From Paenibacillus oralis (lineage in GTDB: Bacteria > Bacillota > Bacilli > Paenibacillales > Paenibacillaceae): DNA of 64,000 bases. Shown in pieces: positions 34,638-45,484 of the stretch; position 1 is the stretch's first letter, and each line of letters begins with the position of its first letter. The stretch spans positions 1,732,006 through 1,796,005 of the forward strand of contig NZ_RRCN01000001.1 in the NCBI RefSeq assembly GCF_003863965.1, in the 5' to 3' direction. The position numbers and the translations under genes were made by a program. The notes beneath the pieces are model-generated. The model saw only the letters and a program-made list of their open reading frames with translations. It had not been told where the DNA came from and ran no database searches.

Positions 34638-36562
34638 TCCACCGGACAAGCTTTATTAGAGGACTACTACACCATCGCAAAAATTGGCAGGGCCGGCCTG
34701 CATACTCATTTGCTTGATGCAAATACCCGGCTTTGTACAGCTACTACCGAATTGTGCTTTCTTCAATCATTTGGCGCGGACGGCAGTCCAACCTCCTTTG
34801 ATGACATTGATGAAACTGACACGCTGATGTTGTTTGGACATAATGTAGCGGAAACAGGCACCGTTCTATTTGAACGGATGTGATTCTAAAAAATGGCTGG
34901 GTTGACAAAATCTTTATTGAAAAGCATACAGTTGGGTTTCAAGAAATGAAAGAATCCACAAATAATTGGACACCGGAGAAGACGTCGATGACAACAGGGA
35001 TCCCGGTGGACATACTCCTCAATGCAGCACATAGATTAGGGAAAACGCCATCTCTTGTGACCACCACGCTGCAAGGAGTCTACCAAAGCGCCGATGCAAC
35101 AACAGCTTGTGTTGCCATCAACAACATGCATTTGATTAGAGGTTTAATTGGCAAGCCAGGCTGCGGGCCATTCCATATGGCAGGACAACCCAGTTCGTCT
35201 GCCAACCGGACAGTTGGCGGAGTGGGGACATTTCCGGCTCATCGAAATCCAGCCAATCCATCCCATATAAAAGAGATCGCAAGGCTATGGAATGTCGATG
35301 AAGCGAAACTTCCGGTTGGACCGGAAAAAGGGATTGAGGAACAGATTGATTTGATGGAAATGGGCAGAATCGGCTTCTTTTGGAATATTGGTACCAACCC
35401 TATGGTTTCTCTACCAAACAGGCGCCGAGCCAGAGCAGCGTTTGAAAAAACATTCGTTGTGGTACAGGATCCTTTTTTAACGGAGACGGCAACTGTCGCG
35501 GATGTTTTACTTCCAGCAGCTTTATGGGGAGAGAAAGAGGGGGTCATGGAGAATGCGGATCGAACAATCAATTTATTAAGAAAAGCCGTCAACCCTCCTG
35601 GAGGCATAAGAACGGATTTCGAAATATTGTTGGATTTTGCAAACCGTATGGGCCTGAAGGACCGTGATGGACATCCGTTAATTGCTTACAAAACCACAGA
35701 AGAATGCTTTGAAGAGTGGAAGAAGGTCTCGCAGGGCCGGCCTTGTGATATGACCGGGATTACTTACGAGAAATTAGAAAGGTGCAACGGCCTCCGCTGG
35801 CCGGTCAATGATGAGCATCCTGAAGGTACAACCAGACTATATACGGATTTTAAATTTCCTACAGAAACGGAATACACCCAAAGCTTCACTAAACATCAAT
35901 TCACAGGACGGCCTTTAACAAAAAAGGAATATGAAAAGAAAAATCCCAATGGCCGGGCAATCCTGTATCCAATCACCTATTTACCTCCGGCTGAGTCGCC
36001 TACGGAAAAGTATCCAATGTGGCTGACAACAGGACGGCTTGTTTGGCACTGGCACACAAGGACAAAGACTGCACGCTCGCCCTTTTTGCATATTGCTGCT
36101 CCCCGGGGGTATGTGGAAATTAATGAGGTAGATGCGCAGTTACTATCCCTTGTACCTGGAGAACTTGTGCGTATCTCCTCACCACGCGGATGGATTGAGG
36201 TCCCTGCAAGAATTGGAAATGTAGCACAAAAAGGATTAGTATTTGTTCCGTTTCACTTTGGCAGCTGGGAAGGACGGGAAGCGGCGAATGAGTTAACGGC
36301 TGACTTTACGGACCCATTATCCAAGCAGCCTTCATTTAAGCAATCAGCATGCAAAATTGAAAAAATGCGATCTCAGCATATCGTTACTGCTGAGGATACT
36401 TTACAATCGTTGGCCAATAAATACTGCATTTCTGTTGATGATTTGCAGAAAGCAAACCGATTAACTTCACCATACGATATTCAAATTGGAAAGTGTCTGG
36501 AGATACCGGTATCAACCATAAATGTGCCAATTCCACCGTATTTACCGGAGAGGAGAAGGTAA
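34638..36562 (+). pseudogene. Molybdopterin oxidoreductase relic with C-terminal LysM domain
   Basis: 34638-34860 encodes STGQALLEDYYTIAKIGRAG, DANTRLCTATTE and LFGHNVAETGTVLF, the start of the bis-MGD binding region of an assimilatory nitrate reductase/formate dehydrogenase-type enzyme. After a stop and a deletion of roughly 45 codons, one open frame from 34880 (560 residues) covers the rest, including VVVQDPFLTETATVADVLLP and PMWLTTGRLVWHWHTRTKT. The N-terminal 4Fe-4S domain is absent. Residues about 500-545 (HIVTAEDTLQSLANKYCISV, NRLTSPYDIQIGKCLEIP) form a LysM domain, unusual for a cytoplasmic molybdoenzyme. Confidence 0.75.
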
Positions 36563-36903
36563 CGTCCTGCCGTCGAAACGTCGGATATTGAACTAGACAG
36601 CCGATTTATGATCCATACCAATCCCTCAACTCAGATTCAAATGGTTTGCAGCTTAGAACGGAAATTTATGCAAACCATATCAGAATTAATCGAGACAACC
36701 TACTGGTCAAACTGCTTTTCGATAACAGCGGTCCATTACAATTTGCACATTAAAAACAACACAGAGGTAGTCCAGAACTTTATCGTCACGGACTACCTCT
36801 GATTTCTAAATTCATTAGCGATGCACTAATATAGCGTGTTTCAACTTCTTCCCTGTTGCTGTGTTTACCAGGGCATGAACAGATTCTGAGGATTGACCAA
36901 GTT

Positions 36904-37192
36904 TTATCGCAGCCGAAAACTTAACTTCTGTTTAATTGTTCCTTTTCCACTGAATTGAGGGGGGCTGCCTTCATTATTTCGAGTATGCTTTACGATACGG
37001 TTGATATTAATGATTTTATCGGCAAATTCTTCGACGTCGGGTTCAAATTCCAATTCCGTTTTACAGGTCGATAGTATCGCAGGAATTGACTTTTTGCATG
37101 ATTCAGTTCGATCCTTGTTTTCTTTGAAAAGCTTCGATTACACCGTTCATGTATCGCTTATTCGTCGGTTGAGAGTTGGCCACTCGCGTCAT
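36904..37192 (-). pseudogene. Small hypothetical gene with one frameshift
   Basis: ATG at 37192 with GGAGGAG upstream begins MTRVANSQPTNKRYMNGVIE. One base later the frame must change to LFKENKDRTESCKKSIPAIL...EFEPDVEEFADKII...GTIKQKLSFRLR, ending TAA 36906-36904. Together about 95 residues of normal composition. No family recognised. Confidence 0.4.
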
Positions 37193-37753
37193 AATAATTC
37201 CACTCCTCCCTGTAGTTCTTCAAACTAAGGTCTTTCATGATATTTGATGGATCAAATTTATTATATCTCCCAGCTCAAATCCCTAACCCTGCCAAAAGAG
37301 CCGTTTGCGGTTCTCTTCTTTGATTTACTATCGTTCGTGAATACCTTATCAATGTCCTCTGACAATTCCAGTCCCACCCTTCTTGCATCCGTACAGAAAA
37401 TTCGTGTTACCTCAGTTATATCAAGCATCGACTGAATCAAGAAATAAAACAGAAAGAGTCCAGAGTCCCCACTCCATGGGTCTGTGTGAGGATTCGAATT
37501 AGTTGATATGAGTCATGAGTCCGGCGTAACCCTCAGTAGCATAATTATGTTTTGACCCTCCTGCTCGGTTTCCTTATTCCCGGTACTTTCCCCATACTTT
37601 ATTAATGCCCGCATCTGAAAAAGCTCCCTCCAGGTTGCCGATATTCCGTTGCCCTCAATCATCGATATATCGTAATAAAACAAAAAGGCCGAAGATATCA
37701 TCTCTTGGCCTTTTAATTCCTTGTAATGCTGATGTTACTAGACTTTATGTATT
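37193..37753. other. No clear gene
   Basis: A minus frame around 37430-37268 (MLDITEVTRIFCTDARRVGL..., 55 residues) lacks a ribosome binding site. A terminator hairpin is at 37680-37713. Otherwise nothing recognised. Confidence 0.4.
37680..37713. terminator. Bidirectional terminator hairpin
   Basis: AAAAGGCC...GGCCTTTT with inner AGAT/ATCT pairing. It lies 41 bases after the stop of the 79-residue minus-strand gene. Confidence 0.65.
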
Positions 37754-37993
37754 TTAAGCTCCTTGAACTGATGATGCATACCTCAGCCAAGTAAAATACT
37801 CCTTTGTAGTAACCAACCGAATGTCCCAGAGAGGAATCCACCGCTCAAATGATTGATCTAGGAACCCCGTTGGACGTAAAACGAATTGGATTTTGGCATG
37901 ATGGCAGTAGATCGCCACCACTCTGCCGGCATATCCACCATAAGGATTTCCCGGTAGACCGATTTGAACAATTACCCAGTCACCTATATTCAT
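37754..37993 (-). CDS. 79-residue hypothetical protein, SH3-like
   Basis: MNIGDWVIVQIGLPGNPYGG then YAGRVVAIYCHHAKIQFVLR: a beta-rich start (GDWV, G-x-VVAIY) typical of small SH3-like or KOW-type barrels, with a Trp-rich end (RWIPLWDIRLV). GAGGTGC lies 10-11 bases before the ATG. A terminator follows at 37680. Function unknown. Confidence 0.6.
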   Translation of the reverse strand: MNIGDWVIVQIGLPGNPYGGYAGRVVAIYCHHAKIQFVLRPTGFLDQSFERWIPLWDIRLVTTKEYFTWLRYASSVQGA

Positions 37994-38312
37994 TTACTAT
38001 CTAGCACCTCTTCATCAACCGGCGATTGCTGCAGGATATCACGACTTCGATCATAAGCTGCTCGAAATCTTTACTGCTATAGTCTAAGATAGATTTTCAA
38101 ACTACAATACTTTTAATAATGACCTGTTCGTACCTCCCTCGGGATTTATGCCTATTTCTCTTTCAAAGCAAGACTTAATTCATAAATATTATACATGTTA
38201 ATTCTAGTTCTTGATATTGTAAGGTTGCTCAGTAAAAACAGCGGCAGACCAGGACTTCCTTTTGTGCCGATCAATACGACAATAATAACCAGATAGACAG
38301 TCATTATAAGGA
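37994..38312. other. Intergenic, no gene recognised
   Basis: About 320 AT-rich bases between the 79-residue gene and the WxL locus. No open frame with a start signal. Confidence 0.5.
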
Positions 38313-38940
38313 TTAAATTCCAGTGCTAAGGGTGTAAGTCAATCTGTTTTTATATGTAGTGGCCACTGCCCCCACTGTATCCCCTACCTGATATGATGAC
38401 CCCTCTCCCTGAGATTTGGATACTGTCACAGTTTTAGGAGCCGTAAGAGCAAATGTAGGGTCCCCCATTCCATAACCAGGATCAGCATTAAAAATCGTTT
38501 GCGGAGAAGTAGATAAGAAGAGTCCCTGGCAAACAGACCGTGGACTGGGTCAATGTCTTGTCCACTGTTCACGTACACGTTTCCTATCCGAACTTCAACA
38601 CTGGATACCGGATAGGATAACACATACGTCCCTTTTCCACCGGATGTTGGATCAGGTAGCTCAGGACTTTCAAAATCCCCACCTGATACTGTAAGTGTCC
38701 AACCAGCAGCTCGGCCAGAGTCATCCGTAACTCCGATATCTGTTGACACCGTGCTTCCTTTCCAATCCTTGCTGTTGATTTGCTTTGTATCAAATACGAC
38801 CGGGCATTAAACTTCAACTCACCTCCGACCAAGCTAAACTGGCTTTCTGGAGTCTGAACATCCACCGGACCTGCAGACGCTGCCAAAGGGACTGAAAACA
38901 ATAATGCTACACCGCACAGAAGCGAACTCATTTTCTTCAT
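38313..38940 (-). pseudogene. WxL-domain surface protein relic
   Basis: MKKMSSLLCGVALLFSVPLA is a signal peptide (cut near ASA-GPV). After a frameshift at about 38750 comes STDIGVTDDSGRAAGWTLTV with the first WxL motif (GWTLTV). After another at about 38520 comes FNADPGYGMGDPTFALTAPK and the end TYKNRLTYTLSTGI, the second conserved strand (YTxTLxWTLxx position). WxL proteins attach non-covalently to the wall of Gram-positives. The DUF916 partner lies just upstream on the same strand. Confidence 0.75.
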
Positions 38941-38970
38941 AATTCGAAATCCTCCCTTTTATTTACGCTT

Positions 38971-40032
38971 TTAATTTAATGTCATCTTTCCACTATTCTT
39001 TTTCACATGACGACCACCCCTTTCAGTGTCTTTCTTTTTAGATCGCCGCTTGAAGACAATTAGGATCAGAAGAAAAATAATGACTATAGCCAAAATATAA
39101 ATCACAAAGATCGGCCAAGTACTGTTTTGATTGACGACGGTAACCATGCTTTGATCGGGCAGTGACTGCTGTGCCTTATTGACATCCGACTTATCCAAGT
39201 TAAAGTAGAGTGTCTTGGAGAAGACCCGGTCGTTCCACTGCCCTTTAAGGAGCACTTTATAATTACCTGCGGGCAAAAACTTATCTGTTATCAAGAATTC
39301 TCCTTCTGCTTCGGTTGAGCCATAGACAGAACCCATTTTCATCGAGCTGCCAAAAACTCGTTCGTTTTTATCCTGATCGAATACCTCGATATTAACGTCA
39401 GGCCTAGCAAGAATTGTTCCATCATCATTTTTCACAAAGCCAGACAGTCTTAGTAAACCATTGGCTAAATACTGATGATCAAGTCTGGAAAAAGATAAGA
39501 CACTTTTAGCTAAAAACAGATTTGTAGTCTGAAATAATCTGGATCCCGATTTTAGTAGTGATATCCGTCGATAGAGACGAATTTCCGACATCCTGAACAA
39601 TTGCATCGCCTTTGAACTCCTGCAAAGCGAAGTAGGAAATATATTGTCCGTATTTTACGTTCTCCGGTATTTTTACTTGGAAGGTGATATTTCTAGATTC
39701 GTTGGGCTTAAGGGTTACTTTTTAAGGCTGGACATCAACCCACTTCCCCGTAGTATTTAAAACCAATGCCCCCATTTAATGCGGGGATCACATCCGTAGG
39801 GTACAGATAAAAGGTTGATGCTTTTTGGGGGATCAGAATTCTTTACAGTAACGGTATACGTTTGCGCGGTTCCAGGTTTTACATGACTATGAAAGGATCC
39901 TGCAAGTGTCTCCGCTTGCTTATCTGTAATTGACATTGATAGATTCCAGCCATCCGCCAATACATTTTGAACTCCTGTGATGGCTAATATGGCTACTGCT
40001 AAAATCGCGGTTTTTAGAAAAGTAAATCTCAA
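38971..40032 (-). pseudogene. DUF916/DUF3324 WxL-partner protein relic
   Basis: A TTG start at 40032 gives a signal peptide (FLKTAILAVAILAITGVQNV) then the DUF916 domain (WNLSMSITDKQAETLAGSFH, GTAQTYTVTVKNSD). After two or more frameshifts DUF3324 follows: TTNLFLAKSVLSFSRLDHQY, SGFVKNDDGTILARPDVNIE. A membrane anchor (WPIFVIYILAIVIIFLLILI) and a Lys-rich tail end it at 38971. This protein type pairs with WxL proteins; here it lies 31 bases upstream of one. Both are broken. Confidence 0.7.
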
Positions 40033-40044
40033 TGGTTTCGCCTA

Positions 40045-40159
40045 CCTTTAGAGTTATTGCAGGATACCTTTCACCAGTAATTTGGGATGAATACCCTGCT
40101 AGCATAGGAACTACGATTTTTTTAGGTATATAGAAGTCCTGTCTCTCTCGAACGTTCAT
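40045..40159 (-). pseudogene. Fragment of unknown protein at the WxL locus
   Basis: MNVRERQDFYIPKKIVVPML then AGYSSQITGERYPAITLKVG looks like genuine coding sequence (short beta-rich tail) but is cut on both sides. It could be the end of another surface protein of the cluster. Confidence 0.3.
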
Positions 40160-40353
40160 TAAATCAGAGCAACGCTATTAGCCCCGATCGAACACCTCCT
40201 TAACCCCCTCATTCACACATCTTCCAAAAGAGTTCTCTGTATTTTAATTTTAGCCAACACTTTCATTTTCGAGAAACAAACCCATTACGGACATCCCCTG
40301 TATATCAGTAGTTGTTTTAGCTCAAGAAACACGGTTGGCAATCTCGAGAAACC

Positions 40354-40390
40354 AGAAAAGAGCATTTCTGTGAAATGCTCTTTTTAATCA
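40354..40390 (+). terminator. Rho-independent terminator
   Basis: AGAGCATTTC-TGT-GAAATGCTCT followed by TTTTTAAT; no intact plus-strand gene upstream. Confidence 0.65.
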
Positions 40391-40555
40391 GTCTCTCCCA
40401 AGGGTCTCCCCAGTACATATCAAACGGAAGCGAAGAGCTATAAACCGATTCCTGATTGAAAAGCCTATTGCCGCTATATCATGCCATCTACCGTCGTTCT
40501 CGAAATGGTCAATGTTCACAGCGTATTAAGCCGGATCCATCAAAATAACAAAATA

Positions 40556-40596
40556 AGCGAGCCCCCAAGACAACGGGGGCTCGCTTTTTCACGTTT
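40556..40596. terminator. Strong bidirectional terminator after GNAT pair
   Basis: GCGAGCCCCC-AAGACAAC-GGGGGCTCGC, T5 on the plus side and TTATTTTG on the minus side. Confidence 0.8.
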
Positions 40597-40638
40597 TTCG
40601 GTTTCCCAATAATCGGTTGAATTTGACCGGTGTTAAGT

Positions 40639-40803
40639 CTACTTATGAAGTGACTCCTTTTTTTCAGTAGTGCGGTTACGCAAATACTCCTGCATAAGAC
40701 GATCACGTTCTTTACGTTCTTTCTCGTTATGAGGAGGGATTGCAAGAACACCATTCCCCAAATCAGCCATTTTCTCAAAAGCATCCATAATCTCTTTGCT
40801 CAT
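40639..40803 (-). CDS. 54-residue charged helical protein coupled to GNAT
   Basis: The ATG (40803-40801) overlaps the TGA of the acetyltransferase gene (ATGA), so translation is coupled. The protein MSKEIMDAFEKMADLGNGVL...EKERKERDRLMQEYLRNR is helical and strongly charged (about 20% Lys+Arg). A strong terminator follows. Below usual gene-calling length. The tight overlap suggests a complex or a regulator/antidote relation with the GNAT protein, but that is inference. Confidence 0.6.
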   Translation of the reverse strand: MSKEIMDAFEKMADLGNGVLAIPPHNEKERKERDRLMQEYLRNRTTEKKESLHK

Positions 40804-41333
40804 TTGGCTTCACCCTTTCCAAAATAACGCTCAACAAGTTTATATGCTGCACTTGTCTCAATAGTCATTAAATGACCGCCGATTCTAATGGCGCCTAAAG
40901 TGTCTTCGTAATGGCTTATCAAGTTGGTTTTTGACGTGAATGCAATGACACCATCAAATCCCAGCTCAAAACTATGCTTGCAAGCGATCGCGAATAAATG
41001 AGCGCCTACACCAACAAACTCTTTTGTGACAGCCCCAATATTCCACGGGGCGCTTTCCACTAGAAAGACATCGACATACCCTTGGGTGATTTCAAAACTT
41101 ATCAGTCCTTGGATTACGTCTGATCCTTCAACCCTAAGTTTGTAGACATGACGATTGGGGGCAGCATGTTCTATGCTCCAATCGAAGTTACCCCAACCAT
41201 GCCTTTTTGTTAGCATCGGTAAATCCGACTTGCTTAATGGTTCGACGACTGTCTTATAATATTCCCCAGATTCCCGATGGATTAAACAAGGGGTTAATTC
41301 GTCAATTTCAATCTCGATTTCATGTCTACTCAT
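40800..41333 (-). CDS. GNAT-like N-acetyltransferase, 177 residues
   Basis: The start MSRHEIEIEIDELTPCLIHR (41333) has GAGGTTG 8 bases upstream; an earlier in-frame start at 41348 has none. The fold is GNAT-like: RVEGSDVIQGLISFEITQGY (beta4), AVTKEFVGVGAHLFAIACKH in place of the acetyl-CoA loop (Q/R-x-x-G-x-G/A), then FDGVIAFTSKTNLISHYEDT and LGAI as the C-terminal strands. Substrate unknown. A TATAAT lies at about 41355. It overlaps the 54-residue gene and both are intact in a heavily decayed neighbourhood. Confidence 0.7.
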   Translation of the reverse strand: MSRHEIEIEIDELTPCLIHRESGEYYKTVVEPLSKSDLPMLTKRHGWGNFDWSIEHAAPNRHVYKLRVEGSDVIQGLISFEITQGYVDVFLVESAPWNIGAVTKEFVGVGAHLFAIACKHSFELGFDGVIAFTSKTNLISHYEDTLGAIRIGGHLMTIETSAAYKLVERYFGKGEAK

Positions 41334-41455
41334 TGATATCAACCTCACATCTAATTATACCATACCTGTGACGTCCATTGTTCAACAATAAAAACGCACC
41401 ATCCCCAACTCAACACAAGTTGAGAAAAGTACAGATAAATTCGCGAATACAGCCA

Positions 41456-41968
41456 TTAGACGATCATTTGCTTTCCCCAGCGGATCGAAACATTGCCGTC
41501 CTTATCTCTCTCTTTAACCATGAGCTGGTCGAGGAGATTAAAATGCACGCCATATTTGTCGTACAGTTCTTCATCATCAAGCTCCTGATTCTTCATAAAC
41601 AGATTCAGACGCTCTTTGGCAAGGATGAGGCCTAGGAGATTGCTCTCGATGCTCGATTCATAGGTGACGAAATGAACTTCCTTGTCATTTTCGCTGTTAA
41701 AGCGAATAAAGCGGAAGTAATACTGGGACATCGAGGCATCGTTCCAACTGAGCTCAGCGATAATGACTTTGTCGATGAACCCTATATTCATGCTACTGCT
41801 CAGACTCTGCTGCGTGGACAAGAGAATGGCGTCCGGATGCTTCTGGAGCTCTTTCACGATCGCTTTCCGCTTTTGAACCGATACGCGGTCCCCAGTAATC
41901 ACAAACAAAGGACGTTCTGGAAAGTTAAGGCGAATAGCCTCCGCGTATGCGGCAACTGCTTCCTTGTG
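41456..41968 (-). pseudogene. Helicase C-terminal domain fragment
   Basis: RPLFVITGDRVSVQKRKAIV, HPDAILLSTQQSLSSSMNIG, DKVIIAELSWNDASMSQYYF and RFIRFNSENDKEVHFVTYES form the C-terminal RecA lobe of an SF2/SNF2-type helicase (motifs IV-VI: LSTQQSLSSSMNI, Q-YYFRFIRF). The open frame extends to 42226, but the residues before 41968 are antisense to another gene fragment. The N-terminal ATPase lobe is absent, so it is a relic of a larger system (phage, plasmid or defence). Confidence 0.6.
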
Positions 41969-41998
41969 GTTATGAGGGCCGGGGGGCGATTCATGTCC

Positions 41999-42333
41999 TA
42001 GATGCAGACGATGAATGGGGCGTGGCCCTGTTAGAAGGTGCCGACCCTGGCACACCGTTGTCATCAATTGAGGATGATGCGCGTGCGACGGGTCTCTTTT
42101 GCGAAGTATTTCCCCACCTTCATCTTCCTGCACCAACCGGTAGTCGGTACCCATCCATGAGGGAGCATTTTGCGGCAATCGAGCGATACCGTGAGCGATT
42201 CGAGGATGTGAATATTGCCGCGACACTGCCTAATAACTGGGTGGAAAATGCTGATGAATGTCTGTCGTATCTCATAACGACCACGAGTGAGAATCTCCTA
42301 CTGTACTACACTTACGTTGGAGACTTTCAATGA
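41999..42333 (+). pseudogene. C-terminal fragment of unknown protein
   Basis: The plus frame VLDADDEWGVALLEGADPGT...HLPAPTGSRYPSMREHFAAI...NWVENADECLSYLITTTSEN ends in TGA at 42331-42333. It looks like real coding sequence without a start. It lies head-on against the helicase fragment, marking a junction near 41970-41998. No family recognised. Confidence 0.4.
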
Positions 42334-42554
42334 AAGAGGTCTGAAAGAAATGTGTTAGATAAGTAAATAGGATCGAATATCTCCATTCCCTAAAAAAGGT
42401 AAGAAATAGACCGATTAGGATGACAAAGCTTCCCAGCACTTTGATTTGAAGAACGAAAGAGGGATAATCACTGGATTACATAATCATAGATCGAATTATA
42501 TACTCATCTATGTCTTATGACCGCTATCTAACATCTAAATCTCCAAGTTTATAT

Positions 42555-43097
42555 TCACAAAATTAGGATTTTGTACATATGTCTAACGAACATCCTATAT
42601 TTGCTTGATCCATGGAAATCACTCACAATCGGGCCGGGCAAATAACGAAGCGCATGTTCAACCCTTGTTTTAATCGATAGCGCCGAATCGATCAACCCTT
42701 CCTCCATTGGCTTCGAACGAAAGGGATATCCACACACACCGCTAAGTGCGATTCGAATTTGATTTTCTTTGTGGATGGCCGCGAGAGAGACCAGGGGGTA
42801 GTCAACTTTCGAAAATCTTGTCTTTTTCAAGCTGATGAACGGAAGTCCAGCATCATGTTCAGCGACCAGGAATTGCACAATAAATTCATCGGTCGAGTTT
42901 CCAGTTCATTGCATTCGGGGATCCCTTTTAGGTCAATTACGGCATCGGCGGCAATTTGTCCTAACCTTGCCTGCTGATGAATTCCGTGCCACCTGCGAAA
43001 TATAGCGTTCGCTTGTTATTTGCTTGGAGATCCAAGAATGTCTGAAGGGCCTCGTTAACAGAAGTCGGATTGTAATATTCGAAATCGAACGGAATCA
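42555..43097 (-). pseudogene. FAD-binding subunit of a xanthine-dehydrogenase-like enzyme, relic
   Basis: ATG overlaps the stop of the large-subunit gene. MIPFDFEYYNPTSVNEALQT and YFAGGTEFISRQG are the FAD_binding_5 start (AGGTEF). A frameshift leads to RLGQIAADAVIDLKGIPECN; then, after a deletion of about 100 codons, PFISLKKTRFSKVDYPLVSL and the CO-dehydrogenase-flavoprotein C-terminal domain follow. Two or more lesions. Confidence 0.7.
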
Positions 43098-45424
43098 TGG
43101 ATGTTCCCCCTTCAGGCTTTCCCAAATCAATTCCGGGAGCAGCGGTAGATGAGTTAATTCCGTTTGGGCAGCCACAGAAAGACTATTCGCAAGCGCCGCT
43201 GGCATCCCGATGACCCCGTATTCTCCAATCCCCCTTGCCCCGTAAGGTCCTTCCTTAAAAGGAGTTTCCACAAAATCGACTTTATATTGGGGCTGTTCGC
43301 CGAATCTCAACATTTTATAGGTGCGCAGTTGTGGGTTCAGTACCATCCCATCTTCGCTAAACGAGAGGGTTTCGCTGCAGGCGAAACTTAACCCCATATA
43401 CATTCCACCCCTCATTTGTCCGATAGCTGCTTGGGGGTTAATCACTTGCCCGCATCGAGTACAGTAGCCGCCTTCATAATCCGATAGGTGTGATCCCGAG
43501 GATCATACTCGACCTCCACGGCTTGGGCACCAACCGCCCATTGGGGACCTGGTTTACCAAATCCGGTTTCGGGATTAAGCGGCGTTAAATGTTTGACAAT
43601 ATACGAGCCACGCCCGATAACTTCACCTTCAATCGAATTGCCATTCGGGTATTTATAACCCAGCGCAATGTCCTTTATATCGACCCAGAGATCGGGGCTG
43701 TCTTTTAGACATACTTTACCACCCGCAACTTCTAAATCATCCTCGGAACATTTGAGGACGATAGCGGCGATTCTGCGAAGTTGTGAAATCGCATCATCCG
43801 CGGCAGCGAGAACCGCCCGGCCTGCAAAATAGGTCCCGGTACTCGCAACTGTTTTCCATTGATGAGGATCGTATTGGGTATTAACGTCAATCGTGACATG
43901 GATTTTATTTATTTCTAGTTTCATCTTTTCCGCCACGATTTGCGCGAGAACGGTCTTGACGCCTTGCCCGAGTTCTAGAGCGGCAGTATTTACATTTATA
44001 CTGCCGTCCTGGTTAAACGTAAGGATAGCTCCGGAACCCGCGTTTGGAGGCGTGCTTGACGTTTTCCAAATGCAGCTGATCCCCCTGGCTATTATCTTCC
44101 CATCTTTATGTTCAACCCGTTGCCCCCCGTCCCATTCGATCAACGATTTCAATCGTGCAATACTGGCCGGCAAATCACCCACATTACTTGCATTTAAAAG
44201 AACCTGGGTTGGCGTTGTATCCCCGGGACTGATCGCATTCTTCAATCTCAGTTCCAAGGGGTCCATATTCAGTTTCTTAGCTAGGATATCCATCGCTCTT
44301 TCCATGGCGAAGGTAAGTTCCGGGTGGCCAAATCCCCGGAACGATGTAGCATAGGGGTGATTGGTGTAAACACAATATGAATCACACCAAACATGGTCAA
44401 TACGGTACGGGCCAGTACAATCGGCCGCAGCCGCCTTACTCACACCGACTCCCTCATCCGAGTAAGCCCCCCCATCAAACAGAAAACGATACTGTGCCGC
44501 GTTCAACCGCCCCTGTTTTGTCGCGACGAGCTTTACCCTAGCCTCAAGTCCGATATGAACAGGAGAAGTGATTAAGTCTTCCTCCCGGCTGTTTGCTATT
44601 TGCACCATTTGTCCGCCAACGGCTTTAGAAGCTAAATATGCTAGGAACTCAAGCTGCACAGCACCTTTTCCCCCAAAGGCTCCACCGACTAGCGGCGTAT
44701 GCACCGTAATTTTGCCGATATCAATATGGAAAAATTGACTCAGCATTTTTCGGATGACATAGGGCCCCTGGCTTGCAGAATGTACAATAACGCGCCCATC
44801 TGCCATAATTTCTACCCTCACACAACGGGTCTCCAAAGCAGCGTGATCAGATGGCCCAAACGAAACATCCGTTTCGATCATAACATCGCTTTCGGACCAT
44901 CCGGTTTCCATGTTCCCTTTACGGATTTTCGTGTGATTCGCAATATTGGTGCCAAAGACCGGGTAGACCCCTGTAATTTGGGGCTGACTCTTCCCCTCGT
45001 GCACCAAAGGCGCATGGCTTTGTAAAGCTTTACTCGGCGAATTGACGACGGGGAGTGCTTCATACTCCACATGGATGAGCTCTGCTGCTTTCTTTGCCTC
45101 GTGTTCCGTGTTGGCAACGACTATAGCGATTGGTTCACCGTAATACCTCACTTTACCAATAGCGAGCGGAGGTCGATCTGCCAAAAGCGGACCCACAGGA
45201 TGTGGAAACGCATCACTGGTAAGTACCGCCTGCACCCCCGACGAACGCAAGGCATCGGATGTATCGATACATTTGATTTTGGCATGTGCTTGGCGACTCG
45301 TATGGAGCTTTGCATGTAACATCCCCGGCCTTGTTTGATCATGGGTAAACTTTGCCCTACCCGCAACCTTATCCTCCGTGTCCACTCTTGGCACACTTTG
45401 TCCTACAGATGTAAGGCTTTCCAT
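43095..45424 (-). pseudogene. Molybdopterin-binding subunit of a xanthine-dehydrogenase-like enzyme, one-base deletion
   Basis: MESLTSVGQSVPRVDTEDKV (AGGAGG 7 bases upstream) starts an Ald_Xan_dh_C/MoCoBD protein of the XdhA/PucD/CoxL type. Recognisable parts are KVAGRAKFTHDQTRPGMLHA, TPLVGGAFGGKGAVQLEFLA (molybdopterin loop), ELGQGVKTVLAQIVAEKMKL and, after the lesion, PFKEGPYGARGIGEYGVIGM with the catalytic-glutamate region GARGIGE. One G is missing at about 43441 (DAGK then INPQAA), splitting it into frames of 660 and 116 residues. Otherwise full length, about 776 residues. Substrate unknown. Confidence 0.8.
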
Positions 45425-45484
45425 ACTCACCCTCCTCAAGATCATCATATAAAATATGACTTTTTCAAAATCAGACTTCCCGGA

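Larger units (their letters stand above)
40160..40638. other. Intergenic with two terminators
   Basis: No gene recognised. Terminator hairpins at 40354-40390 and 40556-40596 insulate the WxL locus from the GNAT pair. Confidence 0.5.

Noticed and set aside
41968..42226. N-terminal extension of the helicase fragment frame
   Set aside because: It is antisense to a plausible plus-strand protein end and unlike any helicase; the junction lies near 41970.
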